Below, piece by piece: positions 34,601 to 41,724 of a stretch of 46,612 nucleotides of DNA. The notes under the pieces were generated by a model. That model did no database searches and was not told where the DNA came from. It saw nothing but the letters and a program-made list of their open reading frames with translations. Both the position numbers and the translations under genes were made by a program. The stretch's first letter is position 1, and every line of letters starts with the position of its first letter. Origin of the DNA: Planctomycetota bacterium (GTDB lineage Bacteria; Planctomycetota; Brocadiia; JAADGH01); the NCBI GenBank assembly GCA_013152475.1, contig JAADGH010000086.1, positions 1 to 46,612 of the forward strand, written 5' to 3'.

Positions 34601-35493
34601 TGGGTCGATGCGAACTGCGTGATCAGCTCCACCAGCGCCTGATAGGGCACAACCGCGTTGGCCTCAGTGCATCGTTCGAGAAGGCACGTGATGCCTTCGT
34701 GGTGGGTCAGTTTCACGATCTCGGTCAGGATGCGCGTCTTGCCCACCCCCGGTCCCCCCTCGAAAACGACCAGCGTGGGCGGCCTCGGCTCTGCGCTCGG
34801 GAGGTAGGCCATGATCTGCTCCATGACCTCCTCACGCCCCACCAGCTCATTGCACGGGAAGAGCCGCAGCACCTCATCCCCGGCCAACGTGTCGGCGGGC
34901 CCCTCCGTTGCTCTGGACACCATGCCCCGCCCGGCCCGCTTCGATGCGTAGAGCGCCCGGTCGGCCTTTTCGATGAGGTCCTCCGCGCTCCGGGCGTCGA
35001 TCGGAAACGTGGCCACGCCGATGCTCATATCCACCGTGATCTCCACGCTGCCATCCTCATGAAGATACTTGAAGCCGGCCACACGCTTCCGTGTGCGGTC
35101 GGCGAGCATGAACGCCGTGTCCTTGTCCGTTGCCGGCAGAACGACGATAAACTCATCTCCGGCGTAGCGGATGATGATGTCCGTCCTGCGAAAGGAGGCC
35201 CTGAGCAACTGGGATACGTGGACAAGCACGTGGTCGCCGCAGAGGTGACCGTAGGTGTCGTTGATCTGCTTGAAGTAGTCGACGTCGATCATCAGGATAG
35301 AGAAGGGCGTGGGGTTCGTGCTCCCCCAGTCCACTTCGGTGGTGAGGACCTCCCGCAGGTGGCGCCGATTAAACAGACCGGTGAGGTCGTCGCGGTAGAT
35401 CAGGTCGGTGATCTCTCGGCTGAGCTCCACGTCAGCCGGTCCGCCGCGAACCCTGTCCTCAAGTCTCCTCGGTCTCGTGTCCGACTCTGACAT
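31627..35493 (-). CDS. GGDEF diguanylate cyclase fused to STAND-type AAA ATPase and HEAT repeats
   Basis: A 1288-residue soluble multidomain signalling protein. An N-terminal GGDEF domain (about 26-195) has metal-binding D70, the active-site loop AGDEF (111-115; first Gly to Ala) and an intact inhibitory RxxD site, RRTD at 102-105, exactly five residues before it. An AAA_16/ORC-like P-loop ATPase follows: Walker A GGPGVGKT at 246-253 and Walker B ILLDEF (D368, E369). Then come a winged-helix-like and helical region, a long acidic Glu/Lys linker (about 835-880), and C-terminal HEAT-like repeats (about 1050-1288, for example VRAAAAWALGQIGTEEAI). No membrane segment or sensor domain is seen, so ATP-driven assembly or ligand binding to HEAT repeats may control c-di-GMP synthesis (inference). 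It is transcribed toward the ferredoxin terminator. PilZ and MshEN-like proteins in the window are possible c-di-GMP targets. Confidence 0.88.
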   Translation of the reverse strand: MSESDTRPRRLEDRVRGGPADVELSREITDLIYRDDLTGLFNRRHLREVLTTEVDWGSTNPTPFSILMIDVDYFKQINDTYGHLCGDHVLVHVSQLLRASFRRTDIIIRYAGDEFIVVLPATDKDTAFMLADRTRKRVAGFKYLHEDGSVEITVDMSIGVATFPIDARSAEDLIEKADRALYASKRAGRGMVSRATEGPADTLAGDEVLRLFPCNELVGREEVMEQIMAYLPSAEPRPPTLVVFEGGPGVGKTRILTEIVKLTHHEGITCLLERCTEANAVVPYQALVELITQFASTHIRELMSLLKEGSEEEMLCLAEVVPEISAALSEGAQPLSMSASQKRLILFNALRDLFATLSRSRPIAILLDEFHNIDQGSLMVLGSLEKQENVRIGMFGAMPFESLGDPLLKHFPIGDFLDLKGRPERIVELKIEPLTRPDVTHMISSLFEGREPDDAFDEAVFRASHGNPLYIEEMLKDMASRDLITMKGGRWQIAPFEQAAPPDSLDDAILNHLRKLDPETADVVASAAVIGSNFRVDVLQDITGRNEGYTLEILDKAMRASVVAPFSGDPDDEIKFVSDRVRVVSYDDTPEETRKTLHAQVAESEERKHKDNPDRVAAMLAYHFRRADRQEKAKKYETRVRTRAQSIFNMSEAVTYTEKKLATKIREGTQPLSGPSLKRLGQIFGHFHEALEARRLNSPGAAPVVNATRTIWQGLTPILAEVGTVTVAQKEQDLLVNTAPMDITQWGEKAADFWDNLLRHNGEGLTIVREVDEREIDVFLAALSEGSEVYVGLLWAAWLGENDVSHLYVDQRVRSGRIIKESKPAMGPPVRKEREEAVDEEEAEEKEKPEQQKVIQRETRRTAEAAAPTQEEGEPNVVRDIFYGGGEDLLPKEQTAQFSKTLKTALLKNDEAVLTALAGRLAERLVSPSLEVELQATDLVADAMRQAIAIGSATFVADIENAIFDALNEVRDPRVFGILVELGCEGALNAIKRADYTNAKKLIWAFQRFRKPGFSGSPGSRQAELGLEKLARSDAFGLLLADISSGDSNRQNAATALLIGFGTVAIPALVALIRDTDDFRTRKIAADILRESGAEAPRQLLAQLTPSSPAEHYVRILSVLDTVSGDVRTDVDAMLHHPDEQIRRGAVKVFARLPRQQARESLVELAYSDDPALVSSAISALGDMAWPAVAAELAHLLPSLKSDVHQHECCVALGKTRNPEAVPILAKVLRSRGFLGRFGGEKPEVRAAAAWALGQIGTEEAIRALQRSANDRDPTVRAAVHQALQRLH

Positions 35494-35584
35494 TGATGGA
35501 TCTCAAGCCACGGAAAGGTCCGTTTGACAATCAACCAAACGTTAACAAGAGGGGCAACCCGGGGCACGGGGCACTCTGAGTGTA

Positions 35585-35604
35585 ACATGGGACCCCTCCC
35601 ATGT
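35585..35604 (-). other. Hairpin between tRNA-Leu and the GGDEF gene
   Basis: ACATGGGA-CCCC-TCCCATGT forms an 8-bp stem with a 4-nt loop. It lies downstream of tRNA-Leu(TAA) and upstream of the GGDEF gene on the same strand. No T-run follows, so a terminator or processing role is uncertain. Confidence 0.4.
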
Positions 35605-35670
35605 CAACTGATCCGTCAACGGCAGCAACCGTTCTGCGAGAAGAACCGCTGCAATCGAAAAATGCAGGTA

Positions 35671-35757
35671 GTGGGCGAGGAGGGAGTCGAACCCTCACGA
35701 CCCAAAAGTGGCCATCGGATTTTAAGTCCGAAGCGTCTGCCATTCCGCCACTCGCCC
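35671..35757 (-). tRNA. tRNA-Leu (anticodon TAA)
   Basis: The acceptor stem GGGCGAG pairs with CTCGCCC, discriminator A. The anticodon stem TCGGA/TCCGA encloses CTTAAAA, giving anticodon TAA. The class II variable arm and a T arm with GGGTTCGACTCCC are present. The CCA end is not encoded (CTA follows), unlike the other two tRNAs in the window. Confidence 0.95.
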
Positions 35758-35781
35758 CGCCTGACATCCCTGACTTGACTA

Positions 35782-35810
35782 AGAATAACGTACATGGCCG
35801 ATCCAGTCAA
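35782..35810 (-). promoter_or_regulatory. Promoter of tRNA-Leu(TAA)
   Basis: On the minus strand TTGACT, 17 bp, TATTCT, ending 24 bp before the tRNA 5' end. Confidence 0.75.
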
Positions 35811-35824
35811 GTTCTTGTGCGGAC

Positions 35825-35854
35825 TTGACCCAATTCCTTGGGGTATGTTATCTT
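35825..35854 (+). promoter_or_regulatory. Promoter of the large secreted hydrolase gene
   Basis: TTGACC, an 18-bp spacer and TATCTT, about 50 bp before the ATG at 35905. It is divergent from the tRNA-Leu promoter with 14 bp between the -35 boxes. Confidence 0.5.
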
Positions 35855-35904
35855 GCATACGTTTCCAAGAATAGGATTCAACGCCAGGGTGGTAAGAGAA
35901 TACC

Positions 35905-38900
35905 ATGGCTTTTCGGATCGCGACCAACCGCGCCATCGGACCTCCGTTCCTCCTCCTCGTGTCTGTGCTGATTGCCACTCACGCTGTGGCGGCCGAGCTC
36001 CGGACCGCAGACGGCCTCCGCTGCCGGATCGGTCCGCAGGGCCGAATTGCCGTGCTTACCATCGGCGCCGCCGCGTTTGCACCCGGCGAGGCGTCTTCCT
36101 CGGGATTCGCCATACGCGATTGCGCATCCGGTACCATCCTATCGGCCGTCTTCCCTGTAACCGAAAAGGACGGGGGCATCCAACAGCGAGGCGCGTTCGA
36201 CAAGGCTCAGCTCTCCTTTGCCATGGAGGCGCGCTCGGCAGGTGACCGGATCGTGCTCAGCGGGGCTGTCACAGATGAGCGGAGGACGGACGATCGGGCG
36301 GTGGACGTCATCTTCCGCCTTCCCTTCCCGGCGAAGGACCTCACCTGGTGGCAAGACATCCGCACCCCCGTAACCGCATCGGCGGCCAGGAAACACGCGG
36401 CGGAGAAAGCCGGGCAGCCATGCACGGCCATCAGCTTTGCCCCGATCCGCACGCGCCGGCTGCGCATCGTCCAGCCGCAGGATGGCGGTTGCACAAAGGC
36501 GCCGAACACCCTCTGGCTCGCCGAGGTGGAAGTCTTCGGCAGGGATCAGAACCGCAACATCCTGCAAGACAGGGAAAAGATCCGTATCAAGGCGAATAGC
36601 ACATCGGGGAAGTATTCCACCGACCGGCTCACCGACGGCATCCGCAATGACACCTGGGACGACAACTGGCTCAAGCGCGGATGGGCCTCCGGCAAGAAGC
36701 CCGGAGAAAAATGGGTCGAATTCGACCTTGGCGAGGAGACCGAGATTGCGCGCGTGGACCTCTACTGGTGCCTGGAACGGTTCGGCTATGCCACCTCGCG
36801 CACGTTCCACCTGGAACGGTGGGACGGGGGGAAGTGGGTGAGGATCGAACCGACCGAGGTCAAAAACCAGGGCGCCCTCGGCGACGCCGAGAAGGCATCG
36901 TTCAAGACCGAGGACGTAACTTTCGAAAACAGCATCTACCCCTTCGCCTGCGTAACGGACGGCGACCGTGCCGGGATTGCTATGGCCGTCGCCGCTGATT
37001 CGCCGTGCGTTTTCAACATGAGCTACCTCCCGAGCGAACGCTGCCTCGAGATTGTGTTCAGGTTCGGCCTCAGCCAACTGCCGCGGAACCCGAAGCTCAA
37101 GGGGCGAGCGCCATTCAAGTTCGCCCTCTACCGCGTGGATCCGAAATGGGGCTTCCGCGATGCCGCCCGGCGGTACTACGCCATGTATCCCAACGCCTTC
37201 CGGACGCGGACGGATCGCTACGGGCTCTGGCTGTTCGTGGGCACGGTCCCAGAGGCTCTGAATCCGCAGCACTACATGTTCCACGAGGGTGGCCCGCGCG
37301 GGGCGGAGATGGACGAGCTCTACAATATCTACACCTGTCCCTACGTCATCATGGGCCAACGCGAGTTCGACTCCGACGCCAGGAACTACGAGGAGGCCAT
37401 GGCCGATCTGGCGAAGCTGGGCCCTGAGGTGAAGTCCTACTACGGTGCGAGCCGGAAGGCCCTCATCGAGAACTGCTCCCTGCGCGACCCGAAGGGCAAG
37501 GTTATCATCAGGCTGCGCCGTCGCGGCGGATCCCTCGATGGCCAGGCCGTGGCCACATTCCCCATGAATCCCGACCCGAGCCTGTGGGAAGACCAAGGCA
37601 AACCGACGGCGGGCATGGGGACCATCGAGTACGCACAACGGGTCGTAGACTCCAACCCATACGTAGACGGCATCTACGTCGATTCTCTCAGTTCCTGGGG
37701 GACCTACCGAAACTCGCGGAGAGAACACTTCGCATACGCGGACCTGCCGCTGACCCATGACGACAAGGGCAACGTGATCATCTGGAACCGGTTCGGCCAG
37801 GTGGAGTTCCTCCGCGCCCTGAAGAAGATGCTCCACTCGAGGGGCAAGATCCTGTTCGGCAACGGCATTCGGCACAAGCGCATGTGGTGCGGCTTTGAAT
37901 GTGACGTCCAAGGCGTCGAGGCCAACCAAACGGTCCACAAGAGCGCCTCCCACTACTGCTGGTTCCGCACTATCGCCTACCACAAGCCCTTCCTCCTGCT
38001 TTACTACTACAAGTACCCGAGCCTCGAGTGCCCGCGCGAGGCGGCCAGCGAGTTTATCCAGAGCGCCATCGCCTACGGCATCGCTCCCGAGATTCGTCCC
38101 TTCGGAAAGTTCACCCAGCGCGACATGGACCTCTACGACCAGTTCATCCCCATCCTCCGTCAGACCATGTGCGCCGGGTGGGAGCCGGTGACCTACGCGC
38201 GGGCCTCGGATTCCCGGGTCTGGCTGGAGCGATTCGGCGGCGGGCGCAACGGTCTGTTCTTCAACGTGTACAACCCCCTGTCGGATGAGGTGCGCGTCAC
38301 GATCGAGATTGACTCGAAAGCGCTCGGAGTCGCTGCTGGCGCGGTGATCAAGGAGCTGGTGACCGGCGAAACATACCCGGGAGAGTCGCCCGAACTGAAG
38401 ATTCCCCCGAAGAGCCTTCGGACGCTCCAGGTGGGCGATGCGCCGCTGCCGCCCAAGGAAATCACGCTCAGCAAGGATGAGGTCATTGAACGAGTCCTGC
38501 GCCTTCGGGAACAGGCTTCTGGTGATGGCAATCTCTTGAGCAACCCGAGCTTCGAGAAAGTACGAAGCGACGGCCGGCCCGTCGAGTGGGGTGTATCGCC
38601 CCACGGCAGTGCGACGATAGAGGTCATGAACACCGAGGCCCACACGGGGAAAAGAAGTCTGCACCTCTCCGACCCCGACGAAAAGGGATCGGCCAACGTC
38701 ACCATCCCCTTCGCGTATTTCCAGCCAAACACAACCTATGAACTCAGCGCGTGGATCAAGCAAAGCGCGGAAAGCGATGCGCCCGGTCGGCTTTGGTATC
38801 AGTGGTGCAAGGAAAGGAAACGCCTCCTGGCGAAGCGCTTCGACTTCCCCAAGACAACGGAGTGGAAGGAATGTCGATGGGAGCTGGTCCCGCCTGAGGG

Positions 38901-39009
38901 GGCCGACGAACTGCGCATGCTGTTGGGAACGTCGGTCCCGGAGAAGGCGGACTTCTACATCGATGACGTCCGCTTCGTTAGACGCAAGAAGAAAGAAAGG
39001 GAAGAATAA
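35905..39009 (+). CDS. Large secreted putative glycoside hydrolase with discoidin-like and CBM4/9-like domains
   Basis: A 1034-residue exported protein. The signal peptide is about residues 1-30 (ends THAVAA). A region near 165-315 looks like an F5/8-type-C (discoidin) carbohydrate-binding fold (KWVEFDLGEETEIARVDLYW). The middle (about 420-790) is a probable TIM barrel with DGIYVDSLSSW; D588 or D593 is the candidate nucleophile. ILFGNGIRHKRMWCGFECD may be another barrel strand. A short beta domain follows, then a CBM4/9-like jelly roll from about residue 875 (NLLSNPSFEKV ... FYIDDVRF). I cannot place it in a GH family. It begins a plus-strand hydrolase block with an SGNH esterase and a sulfatase downstream, so it probably attacks a decorated polysaccharide outside the cytoplasm (inference). 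Confidence 0.72.
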   Translation: MAFRIATNRAIGPPFLLLVSVLIATHAVAAELRTADGLRCRIGPQGRIAVLTIGAAAFAPGEASSSGFAIRDCASGTILSAVFPVTEKDGGIQQRGAFDKAQLSFAMEARSAGDRIVLSGAVTDERRTDDRAVDVIFRLPFPAKDLTWWQDIRTPVTASAARKHAAEKAGQPCTAISFAPIRTRRLRIVQPQDGGCTKAPNTLWLAEVEVFGRDQNRNILQDREKIRIKANSTSGKYSTDRLTDGIRNDTWDDNWLKRGWASGKKPGEKWVEFDLGEETEIARVDLYWCLERFGYATSRTFHLERWDGGKWVRIEPTEVKNQGALGDAEKASFKTEDVTFENSIYPFACVTDGDRAGIAMAVAADSPCVFNMSYLPSERCLEIVFRFGLSQLPRNPKLKGRAPFKFALYRVDPKWGFRDAARRYYAMYPNAFRTRTDRYGLWLFVGTVPEALNPQHYMFHEGGPRGAEMDELYNIYTCPYVIMGQREFDSDARNYEEAMADLAKLGPEVKSYYGASRKALIENCSLRDPKGKVIIRLRRRGGSLDGQAVATFPMNPDPSLWEDQGKPTAGMGTIEYAQRVVDSNPYVDGIYVDSLSSWGTYRNSRREHFAYADLPLTHDDKGNVIIWNRFGQVEFLRALKKMLHSRGKILFGNGIRHKRMWCGFECDVQGVEANQTVHKSASHYCWFRTIAYHKPFLLLYYYKYPSLECPREAASEFIQSAIAYGIAPEIRPFGKFTQRDMDLYDQFIPILRQTMCAGWEPVTYARASDSRVWLERFGGGRNGLFFNVYNPLSDEVRVTIEIDSKALGVAAGAVIKELVTGETYPGESPELKIPPKSLRTLQVGDAPLPPKEITLSKDEVIERVLRLREQASGDGNLLSNPSFEKVRSDGRPVEWGVSPHGSATIEVMNTEAHTGKRSLHLSDPDEKGSANVTIPFAYFQPNTTYELSAWIKQSAESDAPGRLWYQWCKERKRLLAKRFDFPKTTEWKECRWELVPPEGADELRMLLGTSVPEKADFYIDDVRFVRRKKKEREE

Positions 39010-39010
39010 A

Positions 39011-39060
39011 GTAGAAGCGACATCTTGCCGCTTCGGGAAGAGGCTGGAAGCCTCTTCTAC
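39011..39060 (-). repeat. REP-like 50-bp double-hairpin element, copy B (inverted)
   Basis: This is the inverted counterpart of 5246-5295, with the same length and the same GTAGAAG/CTTCTAC ends. It differs at five positions. It starts one base after the hydrolase stop codon and ends 14 bp before the 3' end of tRNA-Cys, so it lies between convergent transcripts and could block read-through. Confidence 0.85.
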
Positions 39061-39074
39061 GTTGAACTGAATCT

Positions 39075-39149
39075 TGGAGGCGGCAGCGGGACTCGAACCC
39101 GCGGTGGAGGATTTGCAATCCTCTGCCTTAGCCGCTTGGCTATGCCGCC
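39075..39149 (-). tRNA. tRNA-Cys (anticodon GCA)
   Basis: The acceptor stem GGCGGCA pairs with TGCCGCC, discriminator T and encoded CCA. The anticodon stem GAGGA/TCCTC encloses TTGCAAA, anticodon GCA. The T arm contains GGGTTCGAGTCCC. Confidence 0.96.
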
Positions 39150-39165
39150 CCTGTTGACGAAGTTG

Positions 39166-39193
39166 ATTATAGTCGAATTCCATCACGTGTCAA
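39166..39193 (-). promoter_or_regulatory. Consensus promoter of tRNA-Cys
   Basis: On the minus strand a perfect TTGACA, a 16-bp spacer and a perfect TATAAT, 16 bp before the tRNA 5' end. Confidence 0.88.
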
Positions 39194-39233
39194 GTGCTTT
39201 CGTACTTCCGAGCGCTGAAAAAAGGAGGCCGGG

Positions 39234-41714
39234 ATGAGGAGTTTTTGTGTTGCCTTGCTGCTGGCGTCGTTTTCTGTACTCTTGATCGCACAGGATGAGA
39301 ATCCATCGATGAATCTGCTGCTGAATCCAAGCTTCGAGTTCCACGCATTCCTCAACCACCGCGAAGGAAAACGGGAGAGCTTCCAGTCCCACAACGCCGC
39401 CTTCTGGAACACCGATGCCTGGGGCGACATCACGGTCATGCGAGAGTCCCACGTGGATGCAAAAATTCGCCCGGCCTTCACCACGCACAATATGGTCTCC
39501 ATCGCACCCGGCAAGAGGATGTGGCAGTTCGTCACCTTGCCCGAGGCCGGTCTTGGCCATGGCGACCACGTCAGTCTCCTCGTCTATGGTCATCAATCGA
39601 AGCCCGGCGCCCTGCGCGCATCCGTCAAGCTCATGAAGCTCGACAGCGAGGACGGGACCTGGTCCCCGGCCGATTTCGGATTCGCCGACAAGCGCACCTT
39701 CCCAAAGCACGCGCGCGGGGAGCTGGTCGTCGCGAAGAGCTATGACGCCGCTTCCGACAAAGTCGGCCCGGTCGAACTTAAGATCGAGAACGCCGAGATC
39801 ATCGGCCGCTTCACCGAAGGCAACGAGTCCCATTCCGACGACATCAACACCATCGGCCTCCGCGTCGAGTTCCAGAACACGGGCGAGGCAGGGAACGTCT
39901 GGGTGTATTCCCCCTGCCTGTGCAAAGGCCCGAAGGCCCGGGCGCGTCTGCCCGAGGCGCGGGAGATGGTCCCCTACTACCGCTACATCCCCCGCACGAT
40001 TCAAAAGCTCTGGAAGGGCGAGGCCATCCACATCATCGTCATGGGGTCGAGCATCGACCGCGGCAGCGCCAACCCGCCCATGTATCTTTACGATGAGGAC
40101 CCCAACTCCCCCACCTTCAAGCAGCCGCTCTCCGAGCGCATCTTCGAACCCGACAAGGTGAACCGCCCGGACCTGGACGGCTATGTCGGCTGGTGGCAGC
40201 ACTACTGGGACTACTGCGGCCGCCTGCGGCTGGAGTTGATGCGCAAGTTCGACCTGCCCGTCAACAAGATATGCCTCAACTTCATGGCCTGCGACGGGTC
40301 GTGCGTCGGCGAGGCGCATTCCGGGCTGAAGGAGTATTGCTCCCTCTCCCTGCCGCCGGACGAGAACCTGAACGGCCACAAGAAGGGAACCCAGTGGGAG
40401 GAGCTCTACCCCGATCTCTTCACCCGTCCCGGTGGCCCACGACCGGACCTCGTCATCTTCGGCAGCGGTGCGAACGAAAAGACGGACACACCGGACGAGG
40501 TGGCGGTGTTCGAGGGCATGATCCGCTGGATTCAGCGCCATTACCCGAACACAGAGTTTCTCTTTTGCCAATTCCAAAACTGCGGCGGCTACACCCCAAA
40601 CCCCGGCGACATGCAGGCGCTCTCGCTGCGGTATCAGATTCCCTTCCTCGACTACGGCAAGCTCGGCGACGACGTGACCCGCTGGTGCAACCGCTACGCC
40701 TTTGTGCCTCGGGACGGCCACCCCCAGGCCGCGGCGCATTACCTCTGGTTCAAGCAGCTCGAAAAGGCGTTCGAGTGCTGGGACCCCATCCTGCCCGGCC
40801 AGGCGCAGCTCCAGCTCCCCGAACGCGTCCACTCCAACAGCTACGGCTGGGAGGGGGAGATGGTCACCTACGATGCGAAAAGCCCTCGCATCAACGGCGC
40901 GAAGTTCATCTTCGATGACACGGCCATCAACTGCTGGGGCGCGGTGGACAAAGATAGCAAGCCCGTGCCCTACGTGGACGGGAAGAAACTCAGCGCCCGA
41001 CGCAGCATGCCCCGGCGCGACCGACGCAACTCTCTCTTCCGCTACGGTCGCTGCCGTCTTGGCGACCGGCACGTGCTGGAGATCGAGGGCAAGAACGCCA
41101 AGCTGACATTCGTGGATGCGAAGATATGCCCCGACCGCCGGTTCTTCGCCGTGGACAACCCACGCTGGAAACTGAACGGAGCGAAGGTCGCCGACTTTCA
41201 GTCGGAATGGGGCGCGCCGTACGGAGCGAAGCAGATCGTGCTGCAACCCGGGGCGGCCGTCGAGATCGAGGCGGTCTGCACCGATCTCTCGGTGGCCTAT
41301 GTGGACTCACCAAAAGGCGGAACGTTGAAGGTGACAATTGACAGCGTTGAGAAGCTCGCCCAGCCGACAAACGTGCCCTTCGTCGATATCGAGAAAAAAG
41401 AACACTTCATGGAGAATCGGAAGGGCATCCTCGGCCTGAGATACGGCCTGCACATCGTCCGTATCGAGGCAGTCGATGGACCCGTAACGATGCTCGGCGT
41501 ATTCACTTACGACTCACGCTCGAACCGGGACTTCGAGCGGCGTCTCGTCGGCCAAGCGGCCGCTGGGGAGACGATCACATTCTCTTTGCCGTTCAAGGCC
41601 CGCCCCGTGGTCATCTGTCACGGCGGCTTGAAGGCAAACACGAGAGACATTTCACCGGAAAAGGTGACCTTCTCCGGCGAAGGCATCGGGACATACGAGA
41701 TCATAGGAGAGTGA
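39234..41714 (+). CDS. Secreted SGNH/GDSL-type esterase with N-terminal jelly-roll and C-terminal beta domains
   Basis: An 826-residue exported protein. Signal peptide residues 1-20, then a CBM4/9-like domain (LLLNPSFEFHAF, about 28-235). An SGNH hydrolase core follows with block I GSSI (candidate nucleophile S273; Gly-Ser replaces the usual Gly-Asp), block III GSGANE (N414) and block V DGHP (D494, H496). The C-terminal 300 residues are beta-rich. Known SGNH members remove acetyl or other acyl groups from polysaccharides. GGAGG precedes the ATG. The sulfatase gene begins 10 bp after its stop, so the two act on the same substrate, one removing acyl and one sulfate groups (inference). Confidence 0.82.
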   Translation: MRSFCVALLLASFSVLLIAQDENPSMNLLLNPSFEFHAFLNHREGKRESFQSHNAAFWNTDAWGDITVMRESHVDAKIRPAFTTHNMVSIAPGKRMWQFVTLPEAGLGHGDHVSLLVYGHQSKPGALRASVKLMKLDSEDGTWSPADFGFADKRTFPKHARGELVVAKSYDAASDKVGPVELKIENAEIIGRFTEGNESHSDDINTIGLRVEFQNTGEAGNVWVYSPCLCKGPKARARLPEAREMVPYYRYIPRTIQKLWKGEAIHIIVMGSSIDRGSANPPMYLYDEDPNSPTFKQPLSERIFEPDKVNRPDLDGYVGWWQHYWDYCGRLRLELMRKFDLPVNKICLNFMACDGSCVGEAHSGLKEYCSLSLPPDENLNGHKKGTQWEELYPDLFTRPGGPRPDLVIFGSGANEKTDTPDEVAVFEGMIRWIQRHYPNTEFLFCQFQNCGGYTPNPGDMQALSLRYQIPFLDYGKLGDDVTRWCNRYAFVPRDGHPQAAAHYLWFKQLEKAFECWDPILPGQAQLQLPERVHSNSYGWEGEMVTYDAKSPRINGAKFIFDDTAINCWGAVDKDSKPVPYVDGKKLSARRSMPRRDRRNSLFRYGRCRLGDRHVLEIEGKNAKLTFVDAKICPDRRFFAVDNPRWKLNGAKVADFQSEWGAPYGAKQIVLQPGAAVEIEAVCTDLSVAYVDSPKGGTLKVTIDSVEKLAQPTNVPFVDIEKKEHFMENRKGILGLRYGLHIVRIEAVDGPVTMLGVFTYDSRSNRDFERRLVGQAAAGETITFSLPFKARPVVICHGGLKANTRDISPEKVTFSGEGIGTYEIIGE

Positions 41715-41724
41715 GGAAGAGACC

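Noticed and set aside
34099..35490. 463-codon plus-strand frame opposite the GGDEF domain
   Set aside because: Shadow of the GGDEF/ATPase coding sequence.
36139..39186. 1015-codon open frame antisense to the large secreted hydrolase
   Set aside because: It lies on the opposite strand of a gene with signal peptide and recognisable domains, and its translation is low-complexity and rich in Arg/Val/Gly with no motif. Long antisense frames are expected at this GC content.
39183..41246. 687-codon antisense frame opposite the SGNH esterase
   Set aside because: Codon-position shadow of the real gene; no motif and no Shine-Dalgarno.
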